DNA of 64,000 bases from positions 62,001 through 126,000 of the forward strand of contig FPJT01000009.1 in the NCBI GenBank assembly GCA_900119535.1, written 5' to 3'. The DNA is from Ruminococcus sp. XPD3002. Lineage in GTDB: Bacteria; Bacillota; Clostridia; Oscillospirales; Ruminococcaceae. Made by a program: the position numbers and the translations under genes. The notes under the pieces are model-generated. The model saw nothing but the letters and a program-made list of their open reading frames with translations. It searched no databases and was not told the origin of the DNA. Position 1 is the stretch's first letter. Each line of letters begins with the position of its first letter. Positions 8,045 through 16,328 of this stretch are shown piece after piece.

Positions 8045-9018
8045 TATTCAAGCGCCTCTTTCAGAACTTCGTAATTCTTTTCCATTATAGAAAGGTAAGT
8101 TGTGCCGCTGTTTATCTGGTCGGAAGTGACCGACTGTGCGGAATCGAGAACAGCAATCGCTGCATTTTTGTTTCTGGTGTTCTCAACTACCGAACGTGCG
8201 ATCGAAGCATCCGAATTTTCTATGGTGAAAATGGTGTCGCATCCGAGCTCATCCATTTTCTGAGCGAGGAAAGCGATAGTCCCGAAGCTTGCCTCTGTTT
8301 CTGCGGAGCATCCCACAAATGCCGCATAGTAGTCAAGACCGTAGTCATCTGTCAGATAGCGGAAGGGGAATCTGTCTCCGAAGATGAGAGTGTCATTCTT
8401 TGCGGAGGATATCATATCTGCGTATCTGGTATCGAGAGCGCCGAGCTGTTCGGTGTATGATGCGAGATTTGCACGGTATTTGTCTGTATTCTGCGGATCT
8501 GCGCTGCAAAGGGTATCGGCTATTTCGGAGCAGAGCACCTGTGCATTTTTCAGCGAGAGCCATATATGCTCGTCGTACTCGGGACCTTCTTCCTCAGCTT
8601 CATCGTCCTCTTCCTCGGCTTCCATGCCTTCCTTGACTTCCTCTTCTTTAGCGCCGCTGCCGATAACGTCCATGAGTTCGATGACCTTCATATCCTTGTT
8701 TACGGCTTCTTTCAGGGCATCATCCACCCACTGGTCGGACTCTCCGCCCACATAGACGAAAACATCGCAGGTCGATATTTTTATCATATCGTCTGCGGTA
8801 GGCTGATAGTTATGAAGGTCTGAGCCGTTTTGCAGCAGATAGGTTATGCTGACATTTTCCGCATCGCCTGTGATATTGCGGATCCAGTCGTATTCGGGGA
8901 AGATAGTGCAGACTATATCGAGCTTTCCGTTATCGCCGCCTGTGGGAGCTGAGCAACCTGTAAATGAAGAGAGAGCAATGACAGCAGCTGCGGCTGCGGA
9001 AGCGAATTTCATATTCAT
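8044..9018 (-). CDS. znuA: Zinc-type ABC transporter substrate-binding lipoprotein (ZnuA-like)
   Basis: A 324-residue lipoprotein (lipobox SSFTGC, Cys22) of the cluster A-I metal-binding family. Putative ligands His69 (SDLHNYQPT) and His151 (DEHIWLS) are present. Where zinc-binding members usually carry a flexible His-rich loop, this one has an acidic loop (residues about 124-149, rich in Glu and Asp). The usual third histidine before the YGL motif is replaced in FGDRFPFRYLTDDYGL. It is the first gene of the operon, read leftwards, with AGGAG 7 bases before ATG 9018 and a Zur-like operator at 9041-9055. Zinc is likely; manganese or another metal cannot be excluded. Confidence 0.88.
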   Translation of the reverse strand: MNMKFASAAAAAVIALSSFTGCSAPTGGDNGKLDIVCTIFPEYDWIRNITGDAENVSITYLLQNGSDLHNYQPTADDMIKISTCDVFVYVGGESDQWVDDALKEAVNKDMKVIELMDVIGSGAKEEEVKEGMEAEEEDDEAEEEGPEYDEHIWLSLKNAQVLCSEIADTLCSADPQNTDKYRANLASYTEQLGALDTRYADMISSAKNDTLIFGDRFPFRYLTDDYGLDYYAAFVGCSAETEASFGTIAFLAQKMDELGCDTIFTIENSDASIARSVVENTRNKNAAIAVLDSAQSVTSDQINSGTTYLSIMEKNYEVLKEALE

Positions 9019-9040
9019 ATAATTTCTCCTGTAATAAAAT

Positions 9041-9055
9041 TGATAATCATTTTCA
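9041..9055 (-). promoter_or_regulatory. Zur/Fur-type operator at the zinc operon
   Basis: The minus-strand sequence TGAAAATGATTATCA is a 7-1-7 inverted repeat matching the Fur-superfamily box. It lies directly downstream of the -10 element, covering the expected transcription start. With zinc-transport genes downstream, repression by Zur under zinc-replete conditions is the natural inference. Confidence 0.75.
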
Positions 9056-9062
9056 ATTTAAT

Positions 9063-9091
9063 ATTATATCACTTCGATTTCCCATTGTCAA
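9063..9091 (-). promoter_or_regulatory. SigmaA promoter of the zinc import operon
   Basis: Read on the minus strand: TTGACA (9086-9091), 17-bp spacer, TATAAT (9063-9068). A perfect consensus promoter suggests strong expression when the repressor is absent. Confidence 0.88.
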
Positions 9092-9178
9092 GCGTTTTCA
9101 CACAGCTTTTACATTACATTTTTTACCTACATAAATATGTATAAAATTGCAGACCTTTTCTCATAATTTTCATATAAC

Positions 9179-9211
9179 TTTAAGATTCTTTTAAGCTTAC
9201 AGCCGTATAAT
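9179..9211 (+). promoter_or_regulatory. Possible promoter with TTTAAG direct repeats for the dockerin/Cthe_2159 gene
   Basis: A TATAAT lies at 9206-9211 without a good -35. Just upstream, TTTAAG occurs at 9179-9184 and 9190-9195, 11 bp apart, the spacing typical of response-regulator half-sites. An activator-dependent promoter is therefore plausible but unproven. Confidence 0.4.
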
Positions 9212-9270
9212 CATACACATAGAAAGCATGAAGGATCCATAAACATGCAGATTTAAGGAGTTTGATCTAT

Positions 9271-12200
9271 ATGAAAAAATTTGATAAGAAAAGAGTAGCA
9301 GCCGTACTCTCATCAGCTTTCATAGCTGCTTCGGCTGTGCCATTTACAGGTTTATCCACTGCTTCTGCTGCTGATACTGTAGTATACGGCGATGCAACTC
9401 TCGACGGCGACGTAAGTCTTGCCGATGCTCTGCTGATACTCCAGCACGTTGCCAATGCAAGCAAGTACCCTCTCAGTGAAAAGGCTGCGGACAATGCGGA
9501 TGTTTACTCAAGAGGCGACGGTATCACCGCTATGGATGCACTTTCTATCCAGAAGTATGATGCAAAGGTCATAAAAGAGCTTCCCGAGTCGTGGAAGGAC
9601 GGCGCTCCTTCAACAGATACTCCTGCGGCTGATGCGGTAAAGATACACCTTAAGGGCGATTCTATCACTGTAGAAGGCGATAACGCAACAGTGAACGGAA
9701 ATGTAGTAACTATCAGTCACTCGGGCGAGTATTACATTGACGGTACTCTCAATGACGGACAGATCAACGTAAATATCCCCGATGAGGCAGCTGATCCTGA
9801 AACAGTCAAGATCTTCCTCAACGGAGTTAATATCACAGGCAAGAGCGCACCTGCTATCCTTGTTACAAATGCCGAGAATACATCTATAAATATAGTTGAC
9901 GGCACAGAAAATACCATTACCGACGGCGATACTGCTTATGCAGGCGATTACCTTGACAGCGCAGTTATCGAAGCTAAGGACGATATCACTTTCAAGGGCG
10001 GAGAAAAGGGCGACGGAGTCCTCAATATCACCGCAAATACTCAGGACGCAGTATCCTGCAACAATGATATCAAGATAAACGGCGGCGTTATCAACGTAAC
10101 AGCGCTCAATTCAACAGATAAGACAGCAGGTATCAAGGCAAAGAGCTCCATAACCGTCAAGGACGGCACACTCACAGTAGATGCTGAGGGTGACGGAATC
10201 AAGTCCAACAAGGATGCAGTTTCATTCTCGGGCGGTATGACATCTATCAAGGCAGGCAATGACGCTGTACAGGCTGAAACTACTATAGATATCAGCGGCG
10301 GTACTCTCATTGCAGGCGGCGACCGCGGACTTACAGCTGTAACAGGTATCAACATCACAGGCGGTATAGTATACGCAACAGCTACCGATAATCAGGTCGA
10401 TGAAAAGCTCCTGACAGGTACTACACAGACTACAGTTCTCCTCAACTGCATCGACGATGCTGCAAACGAGAAGGACGGCACATGGAAGAAGGCTAACGCA
10501 ATAAGCGGCGGAAGCAAGATAGAATTCACCAAGAAGTACAAGTATGTACTTATCAGCGGTGATACAGCTATAAACGGAATGCGTTCGGGCGTTCTTACAA
10601 ACCTCTCTACAGGCAATCTTATCACTCACACTGATGGTAAGCAGACACTGTTCCAGCTCAATACAGGCGTCAATGTATTCAACAACGTTGATCCTTCAGG
10701 CGTAGCTGCAACGGGTACAGAGGATTCACCTGCTGTCAATACAGAGGGTACAAATATACTGCTCGGTTCAACTATGACGACCGATGCGGCAGCAGATGTT
10801 GCTTCAATAAGCAATAATATCTGCACTATAAAGGCACCCGGTGTTTTTACAGTAACCGGCGGGATGACCGGCGGACAGATCGTTGTTGATGTTGACAAGA
10901 CTGTCTATCCCGACGGCGTCGTTGAGCTTGAGCTCAGCGGTATGAGCCTTACAAACACTACAGATTCTCCTATATACGTAGCATCGATCGGCGACGAGGT
11001 AATTATTACCGCTAAGAACGGCACAGATAATACTATCTCTGACGGTACGGACTACACCAATGCAGACGGCGATACGGGAGCTATCTACTCCAAGGACGAT
11101 ATAAAGTTCAAGGGCAAGGGTACTCTCACAGTAAACGGCAATGCAGGCGATGCTATCGTAGGCAAGGATGATATAAAGATCTACAACGGCACTCTTATCG
11201 TTAACGCCAAGGATGACGGTATCCGCGGCAAGGACAGTGTTACAATAGGAAACACTTCCTCGGACGGTACAGAGGTTGACTATTCAAACCTTTCCGTTAA
11301 GGTAAAGACCGAGAACGGTGACGGCATAAAAGCTACATCTACCGACGAGTCAACAACTGCAAAGCGTGTTGGTATCGTTACTATCAACGGCGGAACTGTT
11401 AACATAGATTCCTATGCTGACGGTATACAGGCAGAGCAGTTCTTCGATATGACAGGCGGAGATGTTACCATAAAGACCTTTGAGGGTTCATCCTTCACAG
11501 GTAATGGAACTACAGGCAACACAGGAAATACAGGCGGCTGGGGCGGCGGCTTCGGCGGCATGGGCATGGACGGCAATTCCAACAAGACCGATATCTCCGC
11601 TAAGGGAATTAAGGCTGTAGGTATTTATGATGCGGCAGGAACTACATGGCAGAGCTATGGTGATATATTTATCAGCGGCGGTAATCTGACTATTGATTCT
11701 TCCGATGATGCTGTTCACTGCGGCGGCAGCATGAACCTCTACGGCGGTACATACACCATTGCAAGCGCTGACGACGGCTTCCACTCTGACCACGAACTGA
11801 ATATCGGCAAGACAGCTGCAAATACATTCGATGATGTACAGATCTACATTTCCAAGTGCTACGAAGGTGTTGAGGGTGTGACCATCAACCAGAACAGCGG
11901 TACAGTTTACATCATCTCAAGCGATGACGGCTACAACGCAGCAGGCGGTGCTGACGGTTCAGGCTTCGGAAATACAGGATTTGGCTTTGGTCCCGGAGGT
12001 ATGAGTTCATCCACAGGTACACTTAATATCAACGGCGGTCTCATAGTAGCCAACTCTTCCAACGGCGACCATGACTCTATCGACTCAAACGGCGATATCA
12101 ACCTTAACGGCGGATATGTCTGCGCAAACGGTCAGGAACCTCTTGACTGCGGCGACAACGGTAACACCATCAACTACAAGGGCGGAAGCGTTATCACCAT

Positions 12201-12486
12201 GACAGCAGGCAATACAAATCTGTCACAGAGATACAGCTTCGTTGACAACTCAGGAAACGTTATCGTATCCTTTATCGCAGCAAGCGGCAATCCCGGTCAG
12301 AACTGTACAAACTGCACAGCACAGTCAGGCGGTACAGTATCAGGCGGTAAGACAGTTAATGCACAGTCGGATAAGTATGCCGTAACAGTAGGCGGTACTA
12401 TTTCGGGCGCTACCCAGATAACAGCAGCTGCATCATCAGGCGGCATGGGAGGCTTCCAGCCAGGTGGCCCCGGAAGAAACAGATAA
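9271..12486 (+). CDS. Secreted dockerin protein with two Cthe_2159-like beta-helix carbohydrate-binding domains
   Basis: A 1071-residue secreted protein. Signal peptide (1-33, ending ASAAD); type I dockerin at residues about 36-107 with calcium loop DATLDGDVSLAD and a more divergent second loop; then two long beta-helical repeats of the Cthe_2159/PF14262 family (about 125-450 and 500-1050), rich in INGG, DDI and DGI turns such as SKDDIKFKGKGTLTV. Cthe_2159 of Clostridium thermocellum binds cellulose and polygalacturonate, so this is probably a cellulosome-attached glycan-binding subunit. A Gly/Asn-rich insertion occurs near residue 750 and the C-terminus is Gly/Pro-rich. The start is ATG 9271, 10 bases after AAGGAG; TTG 9262 is less likely. 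Dockerin placement at the N-terminus is unusual. Confidence 0.88.
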   Translation: MKKFDKKRVAAVLSSAFIAASAVPFTGLSTASAADTVVYGDATLDGDVSLADALLILQHVANASKYPLSEKAADNADVYSRGDGITAMDALSIQKYDAKVIKELPESWKDGAPSTDTPAADAVKIHLKGDSITVEGDNATVNGNVVTISHSGEYYIDGTLNDGQINVNIPDEAADPETVKIFLNGVNITGKSAPAILVTNAENTSINIVDGTENTITDGDTAYAGDYLDSAVIEAKDDITFKGGEKGDGVLNITANTQDAVSCNNDIKINGGVINVTALNSTDKTAGIKAKSSITVKDGTLTVDAEGDGIKSNKDAVSFSGGMTSIKAGNDAVQAETTIDISGGTLIAGGDRGLTAVTGINITGGIVYATATDNQVDEKLLTGTTQTTVLLNCIDDAANEKDGTWKKANAISGGSKIEFTKKYKYVLISGDTAINGMRSGVLTNLSTGNLITHTDGKQTLFQLNTGVNVFNNVDPSGVAATGTEDSPAVNTEGTNILLGSTMTTDAAADVASISNNICTIKAPGVFTVTGGMTGGQIVVDVDKTVYPDGVVELELSGMSLTNTTDSPIYVASIGDEVIITAKNGTDNTISDGTDYTNADGDTGAIYSKDDIKFKGKGTLTVNGNAGDAIVGKDDIKIYNGTLIVNAKDDGIRGKDSVTIGNTSSDGTEVDYSNLSVKVKTENGDGIKATSTDESTTAKRVGIVTINGGTVNIDSYADGIQAEQFFDMTGGDVTIKTFEGSSFTGNGTTGNTGNTGGWGGGFGGMGMDGNSNKTDISAKGIKAVGIYDAAGTTWQSYGDIFISGGNLTIDSSDDAVHCGGSMNLYGGTYTIASADDGFHSDHELNIGKTAANTFDDVQIYISKCYEGVEGVTINQNSGTVYIISSDDGYNAAGGADGSGFGNTGFGFGPGGMSSSTGTLNINGGLIVANSSNGDHDSIDSNGDINLNGGYVCANGQEPLDCGDNGNTINYKGGSVITMTAGNTNLSQRYSFVDNSGNVIVSFIAASGNPGQNCTNCTAQSGGTVSGGKTVNAQSDKYAVTVGGTISGATQITAAASSGGMGGFQPGGPGRNR

Positions 12487-12527
12487 GCTAACCACCAATA
12501 ATACGTTGGTTCAATTCTCTCTTGAGG

Positions 12528-12555
12528 AAGGCGATCCGGACAGGACCGCCTTTTT
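12528..12555 (+). terminator. Intrinsic terminator after the dockerin/Cthe_2159 gene
   Basis: AAGGCGATCC - ggaca - GGACCGCCTT stem followed by TTTTT. Confidence 0.8.
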
Positions 12556-12562
12556 CTCTGTC

Positions 12563-12591
12563 TTGACTTTTATTTCAGAACATTTTATAAT
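12563..12591 (+). promoter_or_regulatory. SigmaA promoter of the cobalamin gene cluster
   Basis: TTGACT (12563-12568), 17-bp spacer, TATAAT (12586-12591). The roughly 200-base leader that follows is occupied by repeat sequence; no cobalamin riboswitch signature (such as the GCCACTG box) was seen. Confidence 0.8.
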
Positions 12592-12603
12592 AAAGGAGTA
12601 ATT

Positions 12604-12770
12604 ACGGAACGCCGAGAGCGGCGTTCCCTACAATTGTGCTGGGTAAAATAGATGAATTGTAGGGGGTGTCCCCGACATCTTTTGTTTTGCAATAAAAGCG
12701 ACTTTTTTGAACGGACTGAAAACAGTTTAAAGGCGGTTATTGTTCCGAACTGTGTTCGGGGAGCGCAAAT
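12604..12770. repeat. Palindromic repeats in the cobT leader
   Basis: Two short units: GGAACGCC-gagag-CGGCGTTCC (about 12606-12627) with a CCCTACAATT/AATTGTAGGG hairpin behind it, and at 12730-12770 a reverse-oriented copy of the CCCCGAAC/GTTCGGGG plus AACCGCC/GGCGGTT family found again at 37910 and 38147. They lie inside the transcribed leader and could fold in the mRNA. Confidence 0.6.
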
Positions 12771-12793
12771 TCGCTGTATAAAGGAGTTTTTTC

Positions 12794-13843
12794 ATGGAGC
12801 GTATCAGACGTATCGTATCTGCCGACAAATCAGCCTATGGTGCGGCTAAGAGAAAATGGGATTCAATTGCCAAGCCTCTCGGAAGCTTCGGAGTTCTTGA
12901 GGAACATATCTGCCGTATTGCTGCGGTACAGGGGACGGATTCGCCTGATATACCGAAGCGGTGTGCAGTGATAATGTGCGGAGATCACGGGGTATGCGAA
13001 GAGGGCGTTACGCAGTGCGGCATGGAGGTGACAGCAGAATGTGCTGCGGATATAGCCTGCGGACGTTCCAATGTAAATGCAGTTGCAAAGGCTTACGGTG
13101 CTGATGTTCTTGCCGTTGATGTGGGTATAGCTTCAGACGTTAAGTGCAGCAGACTCCTGCATCGCAAAGTTTCATACGGTACAAGGAACATGACAAAGGG
13201 ACCTGCCATGACTCGGGAAGAAGCGGAAAAGGCGATAACTGCGGGACTTGATATTGCAGGACAGCTTAAGTCCGAGGGAAACAGGCTGATAGTTGCAGGC
13301 GAAATGGGAATAGGAAATACTACGTCGGCAAGTGCGATAGCGTCGGTTCTTACGGGACTTCCTCCCGAAAAAGTCACAGGCAGGGGAGCAGGTCTTTCCA
13401 CTGAGGGACTTATCCGCAAGAGGGAAGCGGTACGCCGTGCAATAGAGGTCAATTCACCCGATCCCTCAGATGGGTTTGACGTTCTCTGCAAGGTGGGAGG
13501 ACTGGAGATAGCAGCTATGACCGGACTTTTTCTCGGCGGCGCATATTACAGAGTCATGACCGTTATCGACGGAGTGATATCATCAGCTGCAGCGGCTCTT
13601 GCAGTCCTTATCGAACCGAAGTGCCGTGAATACATGCTCGCATCACATTGTTCTGGGGAACCTGCAGGAAAGGGACTCCTTGACATTGTGAGACAGAGGG
13701 CAGTTATAGATGCAGGACTGCGGCTTGGTGAAGGTACAGGCGGACTTCTGCTGATACCCCTTCTGGACGGAGCGCTTTCACTTTACAACAATGCACGAAG
13801 ATTCGATGATACAACGATAGAAAGGTATGTAGAGCTTAAATGA
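12794..13843 (+). CDS. cobT: Nicotinate-nucleotide:dimethylbenzimidazole phosphoribosyltransferase
   Basis: A 349-residue CobT. It transfers phosphoribose from nicotinate mononucleotide to the lower-ligand base, making alpha-ribazole phosphate for the cobalamin nucleotide loop. Conserved segments: WDSIAKPLGSFG near the N-terminus, MCGDHGV, GEMGIGNTTSASA, TGRGAGLS, and LRLGEGTGGLLLIPLL carrying the catalytic Glu. ATG 12794 follows AAGGAG. First gene of a cobT-cobU-cobS cluster with 4- to 7-base overlaps. Corrin-ring genes are absent from the window, so salvage of cobinamide or base remodelling is suggested. Confidence 0.95.
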   Translation: MERIRRIVSADKSAYGAAKRKWDSIAKPLGSFGVLEEHICRIAAVQGTDSPDIPKRCAVIMCGDHGVCEEGVTQCGMEVTAECAADIACGRSNVNAVAKAYGADVLAVDVGIASDVKCSRLLHRKVSYGTRNMTKGPAMTREEAEKAITAGLDIAGQLKSEGNRLIVAGEMGIGNTTSASAIASVLTGLPPEKVTGRGAGLSTEGLIRKREAVRRAIEVNSPDPSDGFDVLCKVGGLEIAAMTGLFLGGAYYRVMTVIDGVISSAAAALAVLIEPKCREYMLASHCSGEPAGKGLLDIVRQRAVIDAGLRLGEGTGGLLLIPLLDGALSLYNNARRFDDTTIERYVELK

Positions 13844-14361
13844 CTACACTAATAACAGGCGGTTCAAAGTGCGGAAAATCACGCTTCGGAGAGAGAATAC
13901 TCGACCTGTACAGCGGACAGAAGATATATATTGCGACCATGCAGCCATTCGGTGAGGAGGCTCACATGGCAATAGAACGTCACCGCAGGCAGCGTCAGGG
14001 CAGGGGATTCACCACAATGGAGGTTTATAGGGACCTCGTTTCTGCGGAGCTGCCCGATAATTGCGGAGTTCTTCTGGAGTGTCTCGGCAATCTTTGTGCC
14101 AACGAGATGTTCTCAACTGGAAAAATGTCGGGAGCTGCGGACAGGATAATGGACGGTATAAAGCATGTGGCTGAACATGCAGAGGAGCTTGTGATAATAA
14201 CGAATCAGGTTAGCAGCGACGGTATTGACTACCCCGAGGGTACTGCGGAATATATAGCCGTTCTGTCGGAGATAAACCGCAGAATTGCCGTACTTGCGGA
14301 CTGCGTTATCGAGTGCGTTTACGGCATACCTGTAATGATGAAGGGGGAGCTGCCGTGCTGA
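13840..14361 (+). CDS. cobU: Bifunctional adenosylcobinamide kinase / GTP:adenosylcobinamide-phosphate guanylyltransferase
   Basis: A 173-residue CobU. It phosphorylates adenosylcobinamide and then attaches GMP, giving AdoCbi-GDP for CobS. P-loop LITGGSKCGKSRF (residues 3-15), ATMQPFGEEAHMAIERHRRQR containing the expected guanylylated-His region, LLECLGNL and IITNQVSSDG are all in family order. It starts inside the cobT stop (4-base overlap). Full length for the family and with no missing key motif. Confidence 0.93.
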   Translation: MTTLITGGSKCGKSRFGERILDLYSGQKIYIATMQPFGEEAHMAIERHRRQRQGRGFTTMEVYRDLVSAELPDNCGVLLECLGNLCANEMFSTGKMSGAADRIMDGIKHVAEHAEELVIITNQVSSDGIDYPEGTAEYIAVLSEINRRIAVLADCVIECVYGIPVMMKGELPC

Positions 14362-15125
14362 AGTCGTTGTTCTCTGCATTTCTTATGTATTCACGCATAC
14401 CAATGCCCCATGTTGAATGGAAAGAGGAGAACCGCCGTTACGCTCTGGGATTTTTCCCTCTTGTAGGAGCAGTAACAGGTCTTATTCTCATACTATGGAG
14501 GATGATTTGCAGCGCTCTCGGATTGGGACAGCTTGTATTCGCAGTCGGAGCGGTGCTTGTCTCTATAGTGGTAACAGGAGGCATACATCTGGACGGATTC
14601 TGCGATGTTACGGATGCGCTGTCCTCCTACGGAGACAGGAAGAAGCGTCTCGAAATAATGTCCGATCCCCATATAGGCTCATTTGCAGTGATATACCTTG
14701 TGGGACTTCTTTTTGCTCAGACAGCGCTGTTTACGGAGATTAATACCATGTCGGCGGTCATAACTGCCGCTTCGTCCTATGTGTTTTCAAGGGGACTAAG
14801 TGCGCTTTCTGCACTGTATTTCCGCTCGGCAAAGAAAGAGGGGACACTTGCAAGCTTTGTGAGTCCCTCCCACAGAAATATATCGGCATTTCTTGCAGGA
14901 CTGTTCCTGACCGCTGCGGCAGTCCTGATGCTGATTTTCGGAAAAACTGCGGGACTATCGGCGATTTCTGCGGCAGTTCTTGTATTTCTGTTCTACAGGT
15001 ACACGGCGTACAAGCACTTTGGCGGAACTACGGGAGACCTTTGCGGCTGGTTCCTTCAGCTCTGTGAGGTCTGGATGCTTGCGGCCATAGTCATAACTTC
15101 ACGTATTGCGGAGGTGCTAAGATGA
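14355..15125 (+). CDS. cobS: Adenosylcobinamide-GDP ribazoletransferase (cobalamin synthase)
   Basis: A 256-residue integral membrane protein. It joins AdoCbi-GDP with alpha-ribazole (phosphate), the last step of cobalamin assembly. Family motifs: FLMYSRIPMP at the N-terminus, FPLVGAVTGL, GGIHLDGFCDVTDALSSYG with the Mg-binding Asp cluster, and SDPHIGSFAV. The start chosen is GTG 14355, 5 bases after GGGGGAG; an upstream in-frame ATG would overlap cobU by 49 bases and add non-family sequence. It overlaps cobU by 7 bases and the next gene by 4. Confidence 0.93.
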   Translation: MLKSLFSAFLMYSRIPMPHVEWKEENRRYALGFFPLVGAVTGLILILWRMICSALGLGQLVFAVGAVLVSIVVTGGIHLDGFCDVTDALSSYGDRKKRLEIMSDPHIGSFAVIYLVGLLFAQTALFTEINTMSAVITAASSYVFSRGLSALSALYFRSAKKEGTLASFVSPSHRNISAFLAGLFLTAAAVLMLIFGKTAGLSAISAAVLVFLFYRYTAYKHFGGTTGDLCGWFLQLCEVWMLAAIVITSRIAEVLR

Positions 15126-15496
15126 TACTTATAACAGGCGGCGCATATCAGGGCAAGAGAAAAGCTGCTGAGGATATTTTCGGTGAAGGTGTCTGGACGG
15201 ACTGTTCTTCATGCGGATTCGATGAGGTATATAAGTGCGGAAGGATATACGGATATCATCGGCTGATAAAGCGCCTTATGGAAGCAGGGATATCTCCCGA
15301 CGAGTTCACGGAAAGACTGTGCAGAGAGAACGGCGGTGCTATCGTAGTTATGGACGAGATAGGCTGCGGCATAGTTCCCATTGATAAGGAAGAACGGCGC
15401 TGGCGTGAAGCTGTGGGACGCTGCGGATGCATGATAGCTGACCACTCGGAACGTGTCATGCGTGTGGTATGCGGCATCTCCGCTGACATAAAATAA
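15122..15496 (+). CDS. Short CobU-like protein with degenerate P-loop
   Basis: A 124-residue protein with the CobU opening MILITGGAYQGKRKAAEDIF and the CobU C-terminal signature VMDEIGCGIVPIDKEERRWREAVGR. The P-loop GGxxxGK is followed by Arg instead of Ser/Thr, and the middle guanylyltransferase region including its His is missing, so normal CobU catalysis is doubtful. It is the fourth gene of the cob cluster (ATGA overlap with cobS). It could be an adenosylcobinamide kinase-only form, a regulator or a decayed duplicate; the conserved coupling to cobS argues against simple decay. Confidence 0.75.
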   Translation: MILITGGAYQGKRKAAEDIFGEGVWTDCSSCGFDEVYKCGRIYGYHRLIKRLMEAGISPDEFTERLCRENGGAIVVMDEIGCGIVPIDKEERRWREAVGRCGCMIADHSERVMRVVCGISADIK

Positions 15497-15518
15497 CGAT
15501 ACTATTGGGAGGTCAACT

Positions 15519-15905
15519 ATGGGAAAACTGCCTGCTGATAAATTTGATGTTGAAGCTGTTGAAAGACTTTCGGAGCTGTCTGATGACGAACTCCGTCCGC
15601 TTATACCCGAACTTCTCACATGGATTCAGGATATGAACTGGCCCGTTGCAGGACCTGCTGCGGAGCTGCTTTCCGAACGTAAGGAGCTTGTTGAGCCGTT
15701 TATACCGCCGCTTCTACGTGCGGAACAGAAGGACGAGTTATGGAAATACCAGATAATAAGTACGCTGGTGAAATCGTGGGGAAACAGTGCTTCCGACAGC
15801 ATAAAGAATGAGGTGATGCGGATCGCCGCTTCGCCTACGGAAACCGAGAAAGCCGAAGAAGTGAACGAAGCGGCAGTACTTGCGGTTGATACATACACAA
15901 AATGA
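15519..15905 (+). CDS. DUF5071 domain protein
   Basis: A 128-residue soluble protein matching DUF5071 (LSDDELRPLIPELLTWIQDMNWPVAGPAAELL), a HEAT-like helical family of unknown function. GGGAGG lies 7 bases before ATG. It follows the cob cluster by 22 bases on the same strand and may be read through from it. No catalytic motif is visible. Confidence 0.82.
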   Translation: MGKLPADKFDVEAVERLSELSDDELRPLIPELLTWIQDMNWPVAGPAAELLSERKELVEPFIPPLLRAEQKDELWKYQIISTLVKSWGNSASDSIKNEVMRIAASPTETEKAEEVNEAAVLAVDTYTK

Positions 15906-15920
15906 ACGACAGGATGTGAA

Positions 15921-16328
15921 ATGATGCAGAAAAAAACTACCTACCGTCAGGACGTTCTCAGCTATGTCAGGGAAAAATACGGCACAGCTCCCGATTATCC
16001 GTGGATGAGCACTCCCGATGCTGCTGTACTTCGCCATAAGGACAACAAGAAGTGGTACGGACTTATAATGAACATCCGCCGTGACAGACTCGGACTCGAG
16101 GGGACGGATACCGTAGATATCCTCAACGTTAAATGTGATCCGCTCATGACAGGTTCGCTTCTGATGATGCAGGGGATACTGCCTGCGTATCACATGAACA
16201 AAAAAAGCTGGATATCCGTGCTTCTGGACGGTACAGCAGATCACGAACAGATATATTCACTCATAGACATGAGCTTCACTATGACGGAGTGGAAAGCTTC
16301 GGGAAGAAAGGGGAAAACAGGAAAATGA
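15921..16328 (+). CDS. MmcQ/YjbR family protein
   Basis: A 135-residue protein of the MmcQ/YjbR family (double-wing DNA-binding-like fold). Family segments: YPWMSTPDAAVLRHKDNKKWYGLIM, NVKCDPLMTGSLL, PAYHMNKKSWISVLLDGT. Its molecular function is unknown; a nucleic-acid-binding role has been suggested from structure only. Starts 15 bases after the DUF5071 gene and overlaps the following reductase gene by 4 bases (ATGA). Confidence 0.88.
   Translation: MMQKKTTYRQDVLSYVREKYGTAPDYPWMSTPDAAVLRHKDNKKWYGLIMNIRRDRLGLEGTDTVDILNVKCDPLMTGSLLMMQGILPAYHMNKKSWISVLLDGTADHEQIYSLIDMSFTMTEWKASGRKGKTGK

Noticed and set aside
12592..12793. Cobalamin riboswitch before cobT
   Set aside because: The leader consists of dispersed repeat sequences; the conserved B12-box was not found.
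12652..12849. Small plus-strand frame starting in the cobT leader
   Set aside because: Repeat-derived, overlaps the cobT start in another frame.
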